From Phormidium tanganyikae FI6-MK23 (GTDB taxonomy: Bacteria > Cyanobacteriota > Cyanobacteriia > Leptolyngbyales > Leptolyngbyaceae), in contig JAHHHU010000004.1 in NCBI GenBank assembly GCA_019359175.1, positions 1-64,000 on the forward strand: DNA of 64,000 bases, in the 5' to 3' direction. The position numbers and the translations under genes are program-made. This document shows positions 16,086 through 24,531 of this stretch, piece by piece (position 1 is the first letter of the stretch; each line of letters begins with the position of its first letter). The notes under the pieces are model-generated. The model had not been told where the DNA came from and did no database searches. It saw only the letters and a list, made by a program, of their open reading frames with translations.

Positions 16086-16089
16086 TCTT

Positions 16090-16776
16090 ATGCTTCCTTG
16101 GTTTATCAACAACGCGCTGCTTCTCGTCGTGGGTTATTTGTTCGGTTCGATTCCGACGGGATATCTTGCGGGTCGATTGCTCAAAGGCATTGATATTCGC
16201 GAAGCCGGATCTGGATCGACAGGCGCAACGAATGTACTCCGCACGATCGGCAAAATTCCGGCGATCGTTGTTCTCTTAATCGATATCGGTAAAGGGGCGC
16301 TAGCGATCGCCGCCGTGAATTACGCCTTTACTTATCTCCCAGGTTGGCTGTATTTCTCGAAGATCGTGGGATTGGATTTCGATGTGTGGCAGCCTGTGAT
16401 GGTGACACTAGCAGGGCTTTCAGCACTGTTCGGACACAGTAAATCGATTTGGCTTGGATTCACGGGCGGCAAGTCAGTTGCAACCAGTTTGGGCATTCTG
16501 CTGGCGATGAATTGGATGGTGGGATTATCGACGGTTGGCGTGTTTGCGCTGAGTTTGGCGATCACGCGAATTGTTTCAATTAGCTCGATCGCTGGAGCAG
16601 TTTCGGTGATCGCCTTCATGCTGCTGTTTGCTCAACCGATTCCGTATTTGTTGTTCGCGCTCGCAGGTGGCGCTTATGTGATTTGGCGACACCGATCGAA
16701 CATTCAACGAGTCATCGAAGGCACAGAGCCAAAATTAGGACAAAAATTAGAAGAATCCGAAGGCACTCCCAGTTAA
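16090..16776 (+). CDS. plsY: Glycerol-3-phosphate acyltransferase PlsY
   Basis: Integral membrane acyltransferase that transfers an acyl group from acyl-phosphate to glycerol-3-phosphate, the first step of phospholipid synthesis. 228 residues with five to seven hydrophobic segments. Conserved motifs: LFGSIPTGYLAGR, the glycine-rich SGSTGATNVLRTIGK, and GHSKSIWLGFTGGKSVATSLG. Last gene of the DUF3119-DUF3086-plsY unit. Its stop codon overlaps by 4 bases the end of pgsA on the other strand. Confidence 0.96.
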   Translation: MLPWFINNALLLVVGYLFGSIPTGYLAGRLLKGIDIREAGSGSTGATNVLRTIGKIPAIVVLLIDIGKGALAIAAVNYAFTYLPGWLYFSKIVGLDFDVWQPVMVTLAGLSALFGHSKSIWLGFTGGKSVATSLGILLAMNWMVGLSTVGVFALSLAITRIVSISSIAGAVSVIAFMLLFAQPIPYLLFALAGGAYVIWRHRSNIQRVIEGTEPKLGQKLEESEGTPS

Positions 16777-17291
16777 GCAGCTTTCTGAGGAAATAGGTAA
16801 ATCAATCCTGAGATCCAAGTTAAAGCGACTGAAATCCAAAATAAGCTCGCGGTTGCAGGCTGCCATTGTTGAGATAAGGGCGCGATCAAAAGCGCGATCG
16901 CTGCAATTTGGCTCACGGTTTTGAGCTTGCCCCAAAAATTTGCCCCCTGCACCGATTTTTGCAGGTTTGGATCAACGCGCCATCCTGCGATCGTCAATTC
17001 CCGCGCCAAGATCATAAACACGCCCCACGCTGGAATCTGCTGAAGTTCCACCAGTGAAATCAACGGAGCCAAGACGAGCAATTTATCCACCAGCGGATCA
17101 AGGAATTTGCCCAGATCCGTAACCTGATTCAGTTTTCGCGCCAAATAGCCGTCAAGCCAATCCGTTCCAGCGGCAATGAGAAAGATATCAACCATGATCC
17201 AGCGCGTCTCAACGCTCGGTGACTGCAACCCATAGAGCAAGATCGGAACGCCAAGCAGTCGAGACACCGTAATCCAGGTCGGCAAATTCAT
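16773..17291 (-). CDS. pgsA: CDP-diacylglycerol-glycerol-3-phosphate 3-phosphatidyltransferase
   Basis: Makes phosphatidylglycerol phosphate, the precursor of phosphatidylglycerol, which is needed in thylakoid membranes. The CDP-alcohol phosphotransferase signature D-G-x2-A-R-x8-G-x3-D-x3-D is complete in DWLDGYLARKLNQ and VTDLGKFLDPLVDKLL. About five membrane spans. I chose the ATG at 17291 (MNLPTWITVSRLLGVPILLY), which matches the family start and gives 172 residues; upstream in-frame starts reach 17372. It converges with plsY, so two consecutive-pathway enzymes face each other with overlapping stop codons. Confidence 0.93.
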   Translation of the reverse strand: MNLPTWITVSRLLGVPILLYGLQSPSVETRWIMVDIFLIAAGTDWLDGYLARKLNQVTDLGKFLDPLVDKLLVLAPLISLVELQQIPAWGVFMILARELTIAGWRVDPNLQKSVQGANFWGKLKTVSQIAAIALLIAPLSQQWQPATASLFWISVALTWISGLIYLFPQKAA

Positions 17292-17417
17292 CACGTCGCA
17301 CCAATTTAGAACAACCTCAAGCATAGAAAAAATCGGGACAATCCTCCTAAAAGGACTCTCCCGATTCATCAAGCTAAAGGAGTTACCGAACGTTGCTCAC
17401 TCCATTTCCTAGGTGAC

Positions 17418-18167
17418 CTAACAAGCCCCGTGCTTATTCAGCACGACGACGATCGTTTTGAAAATCAGCTTCAGGTCATACATCACCGACCATTTCTGCT
17501 GATACTCCAAATCCATCGCTACAATTGCCTCGAAATCTTTCACCGTCGATCGACCATTTGCCTGCCATTCTCCCGTAATTCCAGGCTTCACATTCAAGCG
17601 GTTCCAGTGGTGCACTTCATACTGTTTCACTTCATCTACAGTTGGCGGACGAGTTCCGACCAAGCTCATTTCACCGCGCAACACATTCCAGAACTGCGGC
17701 AACTCATCTAAACTCGTGCGACGAAGAAACTTACCCACGCGCGTAATTCTCGGATCGTCTTTGCTTTTGAAAATATTTCCCGTCGCTTCGTTCTTAACGA
17801 GATGCTTTAGGCTGTCCGCATCCGTCACCATCGATCGAAACTTCCAGATTCGGAACGGGCGACCATTTGCCCCGCAGCGAATTTGGCTGTAGAAGATTTT
17901 GCCGGGATTATCGAGTTGAATCGCGATCGCAATAGGCAGCAGAACTAGACCCGTAATTAGCAATCCCACCGAAGCGCCGAGAATGTCGATCGTGCGTTTG
18001 AGCTTGCTCGTCGCTGAGACATGAGGAATGTGAGTTTCGCGAACCAGCCGCAGTGCAGAACGCATCAATGCGAGATCTTGAGCATTGAGACGAGAAGCAA
18101 AACGGGTCGGAGAATCGGTAACTGCCATCATGCGAATAGTCCCAGGTAGAAGGATCGGTGAACTCAT
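17418..18167 (-). CDS. Bacterial sugar transferase (polyprenyl-phosphate sugar-phosphate transferase)
   Basis: 249 residues. One membrane segment (about 66-86, ILGASVGLLITGLVLLPIAI) is followed by the cytoplasmic catalytic domain: IFYSQIRCGANGRPFRIWKFRSM, DDPRITRVGKFLRRTSLDELPQ, WNVLRGEMSLVGTRPP and VKPGITGEWQANGR. This is the WbaP/WcaJ/ExoY C-terminal fold that starts exopolysaccharide or glycolipid repeat units on undecaprenyl phosphate. No other polysaccharide genes are adjacent, so the glycan is unknown. The start could also be the ATG pair at 18131/18128. Confidence 0.9.
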   Translation of the reverse strand: MSSPILLPGTIRMMAVTDSPTRFASRLNAQDLALMRSALRLVRETHIPHVSATSKLKRTIDILGASVGLLITGLVLLPIAIAIQLDNPGKIFYSQIRCGANGRPFRIWKFRSMVTDADSLKHLVKNEATGNIFKSKDDPRITRVGKFLRRTSLDELPQFWNVLRGEMSLVGTRPPTVDEVKQYEVHHWNRLNVKPGITGEWQANGRSTVKDFEAIVAMDLEYQQKWSVMYDLKLIFKTIVVVLNKHGAC

Positions 18168-18308
18168 CTGTCACTATATTCACGGCTACTGATCCCCACC
18201 CCGACATCTCGGAAGTGTTTGTCTAATCTTTTAACTGATGCGGAACTGTATGAAGTTTAGGTGTGGTTCGTTCAAGACCTGTCGCTATTGGGATGAAACC
18301 CGCGTAGC

Positions 18309-19376
18309 TCATCCATTCGGCAGATTTTCTAATTCGTCATCGAAAAGATTTTCGACTCCTTCGAGCGTGAAAATCATCGGCTCTTCAACGGGCGAATAGG
18401 AAGCGGGCGTAGAGAATTCTAATTGATCAAACGAGGTTTCTTGGTTAAGAGCGCGATAGCCATTTGGCTCAATCGAAGGTTCGACGTTTGGCGAATCTCC
18501 TTGAAATAGAGATTTCAGTTCCGCCGAAGCTTCTCGCCCACTGCTCGATCCATTCCGAGGCGGCACAATCGGAACCGAAACTGGAAGTTCATCGACCTCG
18601 ATCGCTAATTGATCGATCAATTCCGTTAAAACGGTGATCGAATCGATCTCAGAAGCACCACGCCGCAATTTTGTCGGTAGTTCGGCGGGTAATTCGGCTC
18701 CAGCGTAAGGCATCGCAAGCGGTAGAGAATTATTCTGCCCGGATGAACTTTGCAAAAAGGCTGAGGCATCTCGTCCCATTTGAGTTGCCAAACGTCCGAC
18801 GATGCCAGAGAACATCACTTCGCTCTGCTGCCCCAAAGTGTGCAGTTTATCGATTCCTTGAGAGAGTGAGTCTTGATAGGCGTGGATGTCTTTTTGTAGC
18901 GATTCAAATACGACGTGCAGAGTTGTATCTAGCGTCGTCAGGATTTGATCGGCTTGCTCGTGAACGACTTGGAGTTTTTCAGTCGGCAAATTCCCGTGAT
19001 TTTGCGGGGCGGCTGTGGGTTGCTCTAATAATTCGCGATGTGCCTCAAGCTGACGAATTTCGCGCTGAAGGGCATTTCGCTGCTGCATCAAGGTTGAAAC
19101 CTCAGAATGAAGCGGACGTAAAAGCGTCGATCGTAGAGCGTTCATCTCCTCGATCACTGCTTGCATCACGTCTTGGGCTTGATTCTCGGTTTGATTCGGC
19201 TTGGGTTGGCTAAGTTCAATCAACGCAGTCTGTAAATAGATGCGGACTTGTTCGAGTATTTGACGTTGACGGGCGATTTGTGCGCCCGATCCCCAAGGTA
19301 AACGAGGATTTCCTTGAGCGAGGACATCTTGAACCTCGGTGAGAAGACGCTGAATCTGATCCTGAGTGACAGTCAC
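18309..19376 (-). CDS. Coiled-coil protein, cyanobacterial hypothetical
   Basis: 355 residues, no signal peptide or membrane span. The N-terminal region (MTVTQDQIQRLLTEVQDVLA, then PRLPWGSGAQIARQRQILEQV) is followed by a long coiled coil (about 60-200) with LMQQRNALQREIRQLEAHRE and LHTLGQQSEVMFSGIVGRLA. The C-terminal 140 residues are disordered and rich in serine, proline and acidic residues, ending with a short acidic motif (ENLFDDELENLPNG). I recognise it only as a conserved cyanobacterial protein. A structural or septation-related role would fit but is not shown. Confidence 0.72.
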   Translation of the reverse strand: MTVTQDQIQRLLTEVQDVLAQGNPRLPWGSGAQIARQRQILEQVRIYLQTALIELSQPKPNQTENQAQDVMQAVIEEMNALRSTLLRPLHSEVSTLMQQRNALQREIRQLEAHRELLEQPTAAPQNHGNLPTEKLQVVHEQADQILTTLDTTLHVVFESLQKDIHAYQDSLSQGIDKLHTLGQQSEVMFSGIVGRLATQMGRDASAFLQSSSGQNNSLPLAMPYAGAELPAELPTKLRRGASEIDSITVLTELIDQLAIEVDELPVSVPIVPPRNGSSSGREASAELKSLFQGDSPNVEPSIEPNGYRALNQETSFDQLEFSTPASYSPVEEPMIFTLEGVENLFDDELENLPNG

Positions 19377-19756
19377 AACAAAAATCCTTGACTAAAATTC
19401 GGCAATACCGGACGTAGCATTACTCTCAACGGTTTACATTTAGGTTGCCCGAACTGAGTCATCTCTTGCCAGTTTCACAGGGAATTATGCGATCGACCTA
19501 CTCCACGAAACAAAGCTTTACGCAGCAATCAGGACAATTTTGAAAAGAAGGGCGTGTCTTTGTTTTTACTTTAGAACGATCAAATCTACTGAAATCTGCG
19601 CCAAATCCAGCAAACCATCTAAAATGTTCCCAGACTGTCCAAGTGTAGGCTGTGCAATCTCCCGGACAGATGGGCATCTTAAGCTCATCCCTCACTTTTA
19701 TCGATTTAGGGTCATCTTGCGTTCGTTCTCATGCCGCACTTTGGTTAGTACTGTAA
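19377..19756. other. Intergenic region between divergent genes
   Basis: 380 bases holding promoters for the coiled-coil gene (minus) and the Crp-type regulator (plus). A 65-codon minus-strand frame (19498-19695) with CPGDC and CPDCC pairs is open, but no family or ribosome binding site supports it, so I leave it uncalled. Confidence 0.5.
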
Positions 19757-20458
19757 ATGGAAGACCGATATACCCTCCGCGACACTACGATTCATACATC
19801 GATTCGCTCTGCGCCGTTTTTTGAAGGGTTGCCAGATCCCGCGATCGAGAAAGCGATTTCTCATGTCGTAATGCGAAATCATCCCGCCAATCAGGTGATT
19901 TTGCTCGAAAACGATTGGGGTAGCTCGGTCTACTTTATTCTCAGCGGTTGGGTGAAGATTCGGACGTACAACCTCGACGGCAAGGAAGTGACGCTGAATA
20001 TTCTGGGTAAGGGCGAGTTGTTTGGAGAAATGGCTCCGCTCGATGAAGTTCCACGATCGACGGATGTGATTACGCTGGCTCCGACGGTGATCGGTAATAT
20101 GCCCGCTCAAGATTTTGTGCAGTTGTTGAATTCGGAGCCGGAAGCGGGGATTCGGTTGGCGCAGTTGATGGCGCGACGGTTGCGGCAGGTCAATCGACGT
20201 TTGAGATTACGCGAGTCGGATAGTACGTCGCGAGTGGCGGATATTCTACTGTTTTTGGCGGATGGGCAAGGGAAACGCAGTCAGAACGGAACGGAGATTC
20301 CGAATTTGCCGCATCGGGAGTTAAGTAGTTTGAGTGGGTTGGCGCGGGAGACGGTGACGCGCGTGTTGAGCAAGCTAGAGAAAAAGGGTTTGATTGTGCG
20401 CGATCGAGATACGCTCTGTATTCCTGATCCTCATGCGCTCGAACGCTTGATGATTTAG
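19757..20458 (+). CDS. Crp/Fnr-family transcription regulator, cAMP-receptor-like
   Basis: 233 residues. The N-terminal cyclic-nucleotide-binding fold shows NQVILLENDWGSSVYFILSGWVKI and GKGELFGEMAPLDEVPRSTDV; the GE and PRST positions match the phosphate-binding cassette that contacts cAMP in Crp. The C-terminal winged helix-turn-helix (about 170-225) includes LSSLSGLARETVTRVLSKLEKKGLI. It resembles the cyanobacterial SYCRP1/AnCrpA type more than NtcA, whose effector region and N-terminus differ. cAMP dependence is inference. It has its own strong terminator and is probably a single-gene unit. Confidence 0.88.
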   Translation: MEDRYTLRDTTIHTSIRSAPFFEGLPDPAIEKAISHVVMRNHPANQVILLENDWGSSVYFILSGWVKIRTYNLDGKEVTLNILGKGELFGEMAPLDEVPRSTDVITLAPTVIGNMPAQDFVQLLNSEPEAGIRLAQLMARRLRQVNRRLRLRESDSTSRVADILLFLADGQGKRSQNGTEIPNLPHRELSSLSGLARETVTRVLSKLEKKGLIVRDRDTLCIPDPHALERLMI

Positions 20459-20487
20459 ACGAGTTTGTTTTGTGAAGTTCCTTGTCG

Positions 20488-20521
20488 CCTTCGGCTTTTT
20501 TATGGAGCCGAAGGTTTTTTT
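20488..20521 (+). terminator. Terminator of the Crp-like regulator
   Basis: Nine-bp stem CCTTCGGCT/AGCCGAAGG (20488-20496 with 20506-20514) and seven T. It overlaps the stop codon of the convergent gene. Confidence 0.92.
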
Positions 20522-21800
20522 AAGGCTGCCAGGTTGGAGCAGAAATGAAAGTATTGAGATCGCGTGTGAGTTGTTTCAATCCTGAACCGTCTCGATTGAT
20601 CACATAGAGATTATTCTTGTCGAGTGCGCCAGCGATAAAAGTCAGTTGACGGCTATCAGGCGACCAATTTGGGTCATCGATCGATTCGGCTTTAAGCGAC
20701 TGTGTGAGATCTTTTAAAGTTGAGCGATCGAGATTCAAAGTGTAGAGGGCTGTTCTAGATGGATCGATTTTGAGTGTGAAAGCGAGTTGCCGACCGTCGG
20801 GCGACCAGGTTAGATCGTTGTATTCCCCAGGCTTGCGGGTTAAAGCTTTTGACGTTTTTGTTGTGAGATCGAATTGATAAATAGATTGCAGGTTGTCAGA
20901 TTCGAGATGATAGTAGGCGACTTGCTGACTGTTGGGCGACCAGATGAGGTTCGCAATACTCCAATTTATGCCGGGACTTTTCCACTGAGCGAGAAGTTTA
21001 CCGTCGGTTTGAACGATCGAGATTCGCTGAGTTTGAGCTTTTCCCGATGCGTAGTCGATTCGGGCAATCTTTCGTCGATCGGGCGACCAAACAACCGAGC
21101 TAAAGTCGTACATCGTTTCTGAATCAGCGGGAGTAAGCTGAGTGGTTCCTGAACCGTCGATGTTGATTTTGTAAAGCGATCGGTTTTTCACAAAGCTCAC
21201 TTGCCGACCGTCCGAAGAAAATGCCAGATTTGACCGAATTCCTTGATTAGTGTCCAACGACCAAATTTGTTTCGCGGGTTTATTGCCATCAATCAGATAC
21301 CAACTGACGCTGCCGGGAGTATCTGAGGTGAAGCCATCGCACGATCGAGAAAAGGCAAGTCTTTGATTGTCGGAAAGCCACTGTAATTTGAGCGAAGGCG
21401 CTTTACACGCTTCACCGGCAAAGCGTTTCTTTAAGTTTGAGCCATCCGCGTTAACGATATAAACGTCTTGTTCTCCGACTGTGAAGGCGATCCGTTGACC
21501 ATTTGCAGACCAGAGCGGTGCGCCAAAACCTCCGGCAATCGCTGAAACTAACTCACGGCGATCGCGTCCGGTGGGTTGGATCGAGAAAATTCCGATTTGA
21601 TTTGGGTTAAGCGTCGATGAACTGGTGTAAGCGATCGCTTTTTGAGGAACGGATTGAGCGATCGTGCTGAAACTGGTGAGTGTGATCGCAAACGTGAGCA
21701 GCGCGATGAAAACAAATTTTGCCGTTTTTGGCGAAAATGCCGTTTGATTGAGTGATCGCGGTTGGGGTTTTTGCACTACTCTATCCGTAAATTCTGACAC
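20520..21800 (-). CDS. TolB/PD40-type beta-propeller protein, exported
   Basis: 426 residues. An N-terminal segment after a basic stretch (about 27-50, FVFIALLTFAITLTSFSTIAQS) is a signal peptide or anchor. The remainder is built of repeated WSPDGRQLAF-type blades (for example WSANGQRIAF, WSPDRRKIAR, WSPNSQQVAY, WSPDGRQLAF, WSPDSRQLTF), the PD40/TolB beta-propeller pattern, with at least six units. Such proteins bind partners in the periplasm. There is no Pal or TolA gene nearby, and cyanobacteria carry many such proteins, so the role is open. Confidence 0.83.
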   Translation of the reverse strand: MSEFTDRVVQKPQPRSLNQTAFSPKTAKFVFIALLTFAITLTSFSTIAQSVPQKAIAYTSSSTLNPNQIGIFSIQPTGRDRRELVSAIAGGFGAPLWSANGQRIAFTVGEQDVYIVNADGSNLKKRFAGEACKAPSLKLQWLSDNQRLAFSRSCDGFTSDTPGSVSWYLIDGNKPAKQIWSLDTNQGIRSNLAFSSDGRQVSFVKNRSLYKINIDGSGTTQLTPADSETMYDFSSVVWSPDRRKIARIDYASGKAQTQRISIVQTDGKLLAQWKSPGINWSIANLIWSPNSQQVAYYHLESDNLQSIYQFDLTTKTSKALTRKPGEYNDLTWSPDGRQLAFTLKIDPSRTALYTLNLDRSTLKDLTQSLKAESIDDPNWSPDSRQLTFIAGALDKNNLYVINRDGSGLKQLTRDLNTFISAPTWQP

Positions 21801-21900
21801 TATATTTTATCGATCAATGAGCGAAGCCAAGACCGTAGAAACCAGTAAATTTCTCGTGTGTGGTTTGGGATCTCTGGGGCAATTAAGATTAAGTCGAGAC

Positions 21901-22827
21901 TTACCTTCTGATCGATCGAAACATTCCAAACCGACACAATCCCGCACCAAACGCCAAACGCATCAATAGCAACGTTGGCACTTCTCGCAATGATTTGACG
22001 AAGCCAGCAACGCCAAACCGAACTAAACCTTGAGGACGAGCAACGCCTTGCCAAATCGAGTCGAGCCAAGACGGAAGCGTTTCCGGTGTCCAATCCGCGG
22101 TCTGCACCGTTCCATCTGTTAAGTTCGTCGCTTCTAATTGCTCTGCAAACCCTTCGATACTAGCGAATTCCGGATGTGCCCATTGATCCAATAACTGGCG
22201 CATTACCCAACGCTCCCACAGAACGAGAGGTTTCTTTCTAGCATCCCGCTGATTCCAGTCTGCAACCACCAGGATTCCACCCGGCTTTAGCACCCGCATT
22301 AGTTCTTTTGCAAACACCGCTTTATCTGGCATGTGCGGGCCTGCTTCAATACACCACACCACTTCAAAGCTGGCATCTGGAAACGACAAATTCATTGCAT
22401 CATCCGGCTGGAATTTCGCTGAGACCTCTGGTGGAGTCAATTCCTGTGCCCGTTTTACCTGTCCAGGACTAATCGTAATTCCTGTCACCTGAAAGCCATA
22501 GTCTCTCGCCAAAATCCGACTACTGCCGCCAATTCCGCAGCCTACATCTAACACGGTCGTACCTGGCGGAAGTTTATCCAACCCTCCCCAGCGCACCATC
22601 TCATGCACAAAGTCTGATTTTGCAGTCAGAAAGTCTTTAGAACAAGGTGGAGAACCATAGTGACCGAGATGGATATGTTCGCCCCAGTAAAATTCTAGAA
22701 TGCCGTCCTGAGTCCATTCATCGTAAGCTGTCGCAACCGAATCACCGGATTGATAACGACGCGGACTAAGAAGGTAAACGAGTGCTAAACCGAGTGATCC
22801 AAGAGACAGTAGCCAAATGATGTTCAT
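21901..22827 (-). CDS. 2-methyl-6-phytylbenzoquinone methyltransferase (cyanobacterial type)
   Basis: SAM-dependent methyltransferase of 308 residues with an N-terminal membrane anchor (about 4-20). Motif I is VLDVGCGIGGSSRILA, followed by FQVTGITISPGQVKRA, DDAMNLSFPDASF and VVWCIEAGPHMPDKAVFAKE, and the post-motif GGILVVADWNQRDARK. The C-terminal ILLMRLAFGAGLCRFGMF-like tail (LLLMRLAFGAGLCRFGMF here) is specific to the Synechocystis Sll0418 type, which methylates the ring of tocopherol and plastoquinone precursors in the membrane. It precedes the TolB-like gene by 100 bases and follows gmhB on the same strand. Confidence 0.9.
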   Translation of the reverse strand: MNIIWLLSLGSLGLALVYLLSPRRYQSGDSVATAYDEWTQDGILEFYWGEHIHLGHYGSPPCSKDFLTAKSDFVHEMVRWGGLDKLPPGTTVLDVGCGIGGSSRILARDYGFQVTGITISPGQVKRAQELTPPEVSAKFQPDDAMNLSFPDASFEVVWCIEAGPHMPDKAVFAKELMRVLKPGGILVVADWNQRDARKKPLVLWERWVMRQLLDQWAHPEFASIEGFAEQLEATNLTDGTVQTADWTPETLPSWLDSIWQGVARPQGLVRFGVAGFVKSLREVPTLLLMRLAFGAGLCRFGMFRSIRR

Positions 22828-22854
22828 AAAACTTTAAAGCGGAACTGTCTCATT

Positions 22855-23427
22855 CTAAGATTCATGCTCTGTCTGGCACAACGTCAGGACGATCGCTTCT
22901 GCCGCTTCTGCCAAGTTCGCCACTCGAAAATGAGGCTCTCGCGATTCGTTCAAAATCCATTCCGTCTCGTTGCCGTTGTCAATTAAGATCGATCGACAAC
23001 CCGCGCTTCTCCCCGCTTCCACATCGTTCAAAATATCGCCAATCATCCACGATCGAGCTAAATCGATCTGATGCTCCTTCGCTGCCTTCACCAACATTCC
23101 TGCTTTCGGTTTACGACACTCACACTCGATTCGGTACTGCGAAATCTTGCCTTGAGGATGGTGTGGACAGTAATAAAATCCATCCAGCCGAATCGGGGCT
23201 AATAGCTCCTGTAATCGCTGTTCCACCCCTTGAAGTGCCGATTCAGCAAAATACCCGCGAGCGACTCCCGACTGATTTGAAATCACAATTAATTTGAACC
23301 CTCGGTCGCTTAACCTCCCCAATGCCGATCGCGCAAAATCAGCAAGCGTAATCTTACTCGGCTCAACATTGTAAGGAATATCCGGAATCAGCGTTCCGTC
23401 TTTATCAAGAAACACAGCGGGAAACAT
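22855..23427 (-). CDS. gmhB: D-glycero-D-manno-heptose-1,7-bisphosphate 7-phosphatase-like (GmhB)
   Basis: HAD phosphatase of subclass IIIA, 190 residues. Motif I is FLDKDGTLI, motif II is VISNQSGVARGYF, and motifs III/IV are CRKPKAGM and MIGDILNDVEAG. A zinc loop CPHHP-x7-Y-x3-CECRKP is present, as in GmhB. GmhB makes heptose-1-phosphate for lipopolysaccharide or heptose nucleotide synthesis. A glycosyltransferase 9 (heptosyltransferase type) sits elsewhere in the window at 50332. Followed after 27 bases by the methyltransferase gene. Confidence 0.92.
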   Translation of the reverse strand: MFPAVFLDKDGTLIPDIPYNVEPSKITLADFARSALGRLSDRGFKLIVISNQSGVARGYFAESALQGVEQRLQELLAPIRLDGFYYCPHHPQGKISQYRIECECRKPKAGMLVKAAKEHQIDLARSWMIGDILNDVEAGRSAGCRSILIDNGNETEWILNESREPHFRVANLAEAAEAIVLTLCQTEHES

Positions 23428-23648
23428 ACGATCGACGACTCCAAAAAAATTCTGTGAAACCTACCGATTTGCGGCTGAAGTTTTTAGACTAGAAAAAGAT
23501 GCCAGATTTGCATATCTGACGTGGCTCCGACCCTACTTTAAGGGAAGCCGAGCCAAACGATACGAAAGTGCTGCAAAGTCAACGGTGTGGGCTAACGTAA
23601 TAAAGTAACGGCAACTGAACCTCTAAGAAACGCCAGAAGGAAAGAACT

Positions 23649-24431
23649 ATGGGATTATTTGACCGCATCAGCCGCGTTGTCCGCTCCAACGTGAATGACA
23701 TGGTAAGCAAGGCAGAAGATCCAGAGAAAATTCTGGAACAAGCCGTAATCGATATGCAGGAAGACTTAGTGCAGCTTCGTCAAGCCGTGGCGCAAGCGAT
23801 CGCATCGCAAAAGCGCTCTCAGCAGCAGTACAACCAAGCCCAAACCGAATCCAACAACTGGCAACAACGGGCGCAGCTTGCTCTGCAAAAAGGCGACGAA
23901 ACCCTCGCCCGCGAAGCCCTCACCCGCAAGAAAACCCATACCGAAACGGCAATCTCACTGAAGTCTCAACTCGATACTCAGACCTCGCAAGTTGACACCC
24001 TCAAGCGCAGTCTGATCGCCCTCGAAGGCAAGATTTCCGAAGCCAAGACCAAAAAGGATATGCTCAAAGCCCGCGCCAGTGCAGCCAAGGCACAAGAGCA
24101 ACTGCAAGGCATGGTTAACAACATGGGAACCAATTCTGCAATGGCAGCGTTTGAGCGGATGGAAGATAAAGTCTTGCAGCTTGAAGCGAGATCGCAAGCT
24201 GCGGGTGAACTCGCTGGAGCCGATTTGGAATCGCAATTCCGGGCACTCGAATCGGGTGATGTCGATCTCGAACTCGAAGCGATGAAACAGCAGATGTTAG
24301 CGGGTTCTTCACAGGCACAGCAGTCTCTACCGGGAACGGCAGCGCCTCAATCTCAACCGACTCAAGCGCCCAAAGATGCTGCGATCGATTCAGAACTTGA
24401 GGATCTGAAAAAACAGCTTGATAACCTTTAG
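23649..24431 (+). CDS. vipp1: Vipp1/IM30, PspA-family membrane remodelling protein
   Basis: 260 residues. It starts with the amphipathic helix MGLFDRISRVVRSNVNDMV, then about 200 residues of ESCRT-III-like coiled coil (QAVIDMQEDLVQLRQAVAQAI...). After a PQSQPTQAP linker a short C-terminal helix is present (DSELEDLKKQLDNL). That helix distinguishes Vipp1 from PspA. Vipp1 forms rods and rings on inner and thylakoid membranes and is needed for thylakoid upkeep. No pspBC genes are present, as expected in cyanobacteria. A terminator follows. Confidence 0.95.
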   Translation: MGLFDRISRVVRSNVNDMVSKAEDPEKILEQAVIDMQEDLVQLRQAVAQAIASQKRSQQQYNQAQTESNNWQQRAQLALQKGDETLAREALTRKKTHTETAISLKSQLDTQTSQVDTLKRSLIALEGKISEAKTKKDMLKARASAAKAQEQLQGMVNNMGTNSAMAAFERMEDKVLQLEARSQAAGELAGADLESQFRALESGDVDLELEAMKQQMLAGSSQAQQSLPGTAAPQSQPTQAPKDAAIDSELEDLKKQLDNL

Positions 24432-24439
24432 ATTCGCTG

Positions 24440-24468
24440 AGGGTGAAGCGAATTCTCTGCTTCACCCT
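24440..24468 (+). terminator. Hairpin after vipp1
   Basis: AGGGTGAAGC/GCTTCACCCT (10 bp) with a 9-base loop, 8 bases past the stop. The T stretch after it is weak. Confidence 0.7.
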
Positions 24469-24531
24469 TAATCGTTTGAAGAAATCGTTACAATCGAAAA
24501 GAGTGTCTAGATTGGAACGAAAAGGTTTTTC

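Noticed and set aside
19498-19695. A 65-codon minus-strand frame with CPGDC and CPDCC
   Set aside because: No ribosome binding site or recognised family; the cysteine pairs alone are not enough to call a gene.
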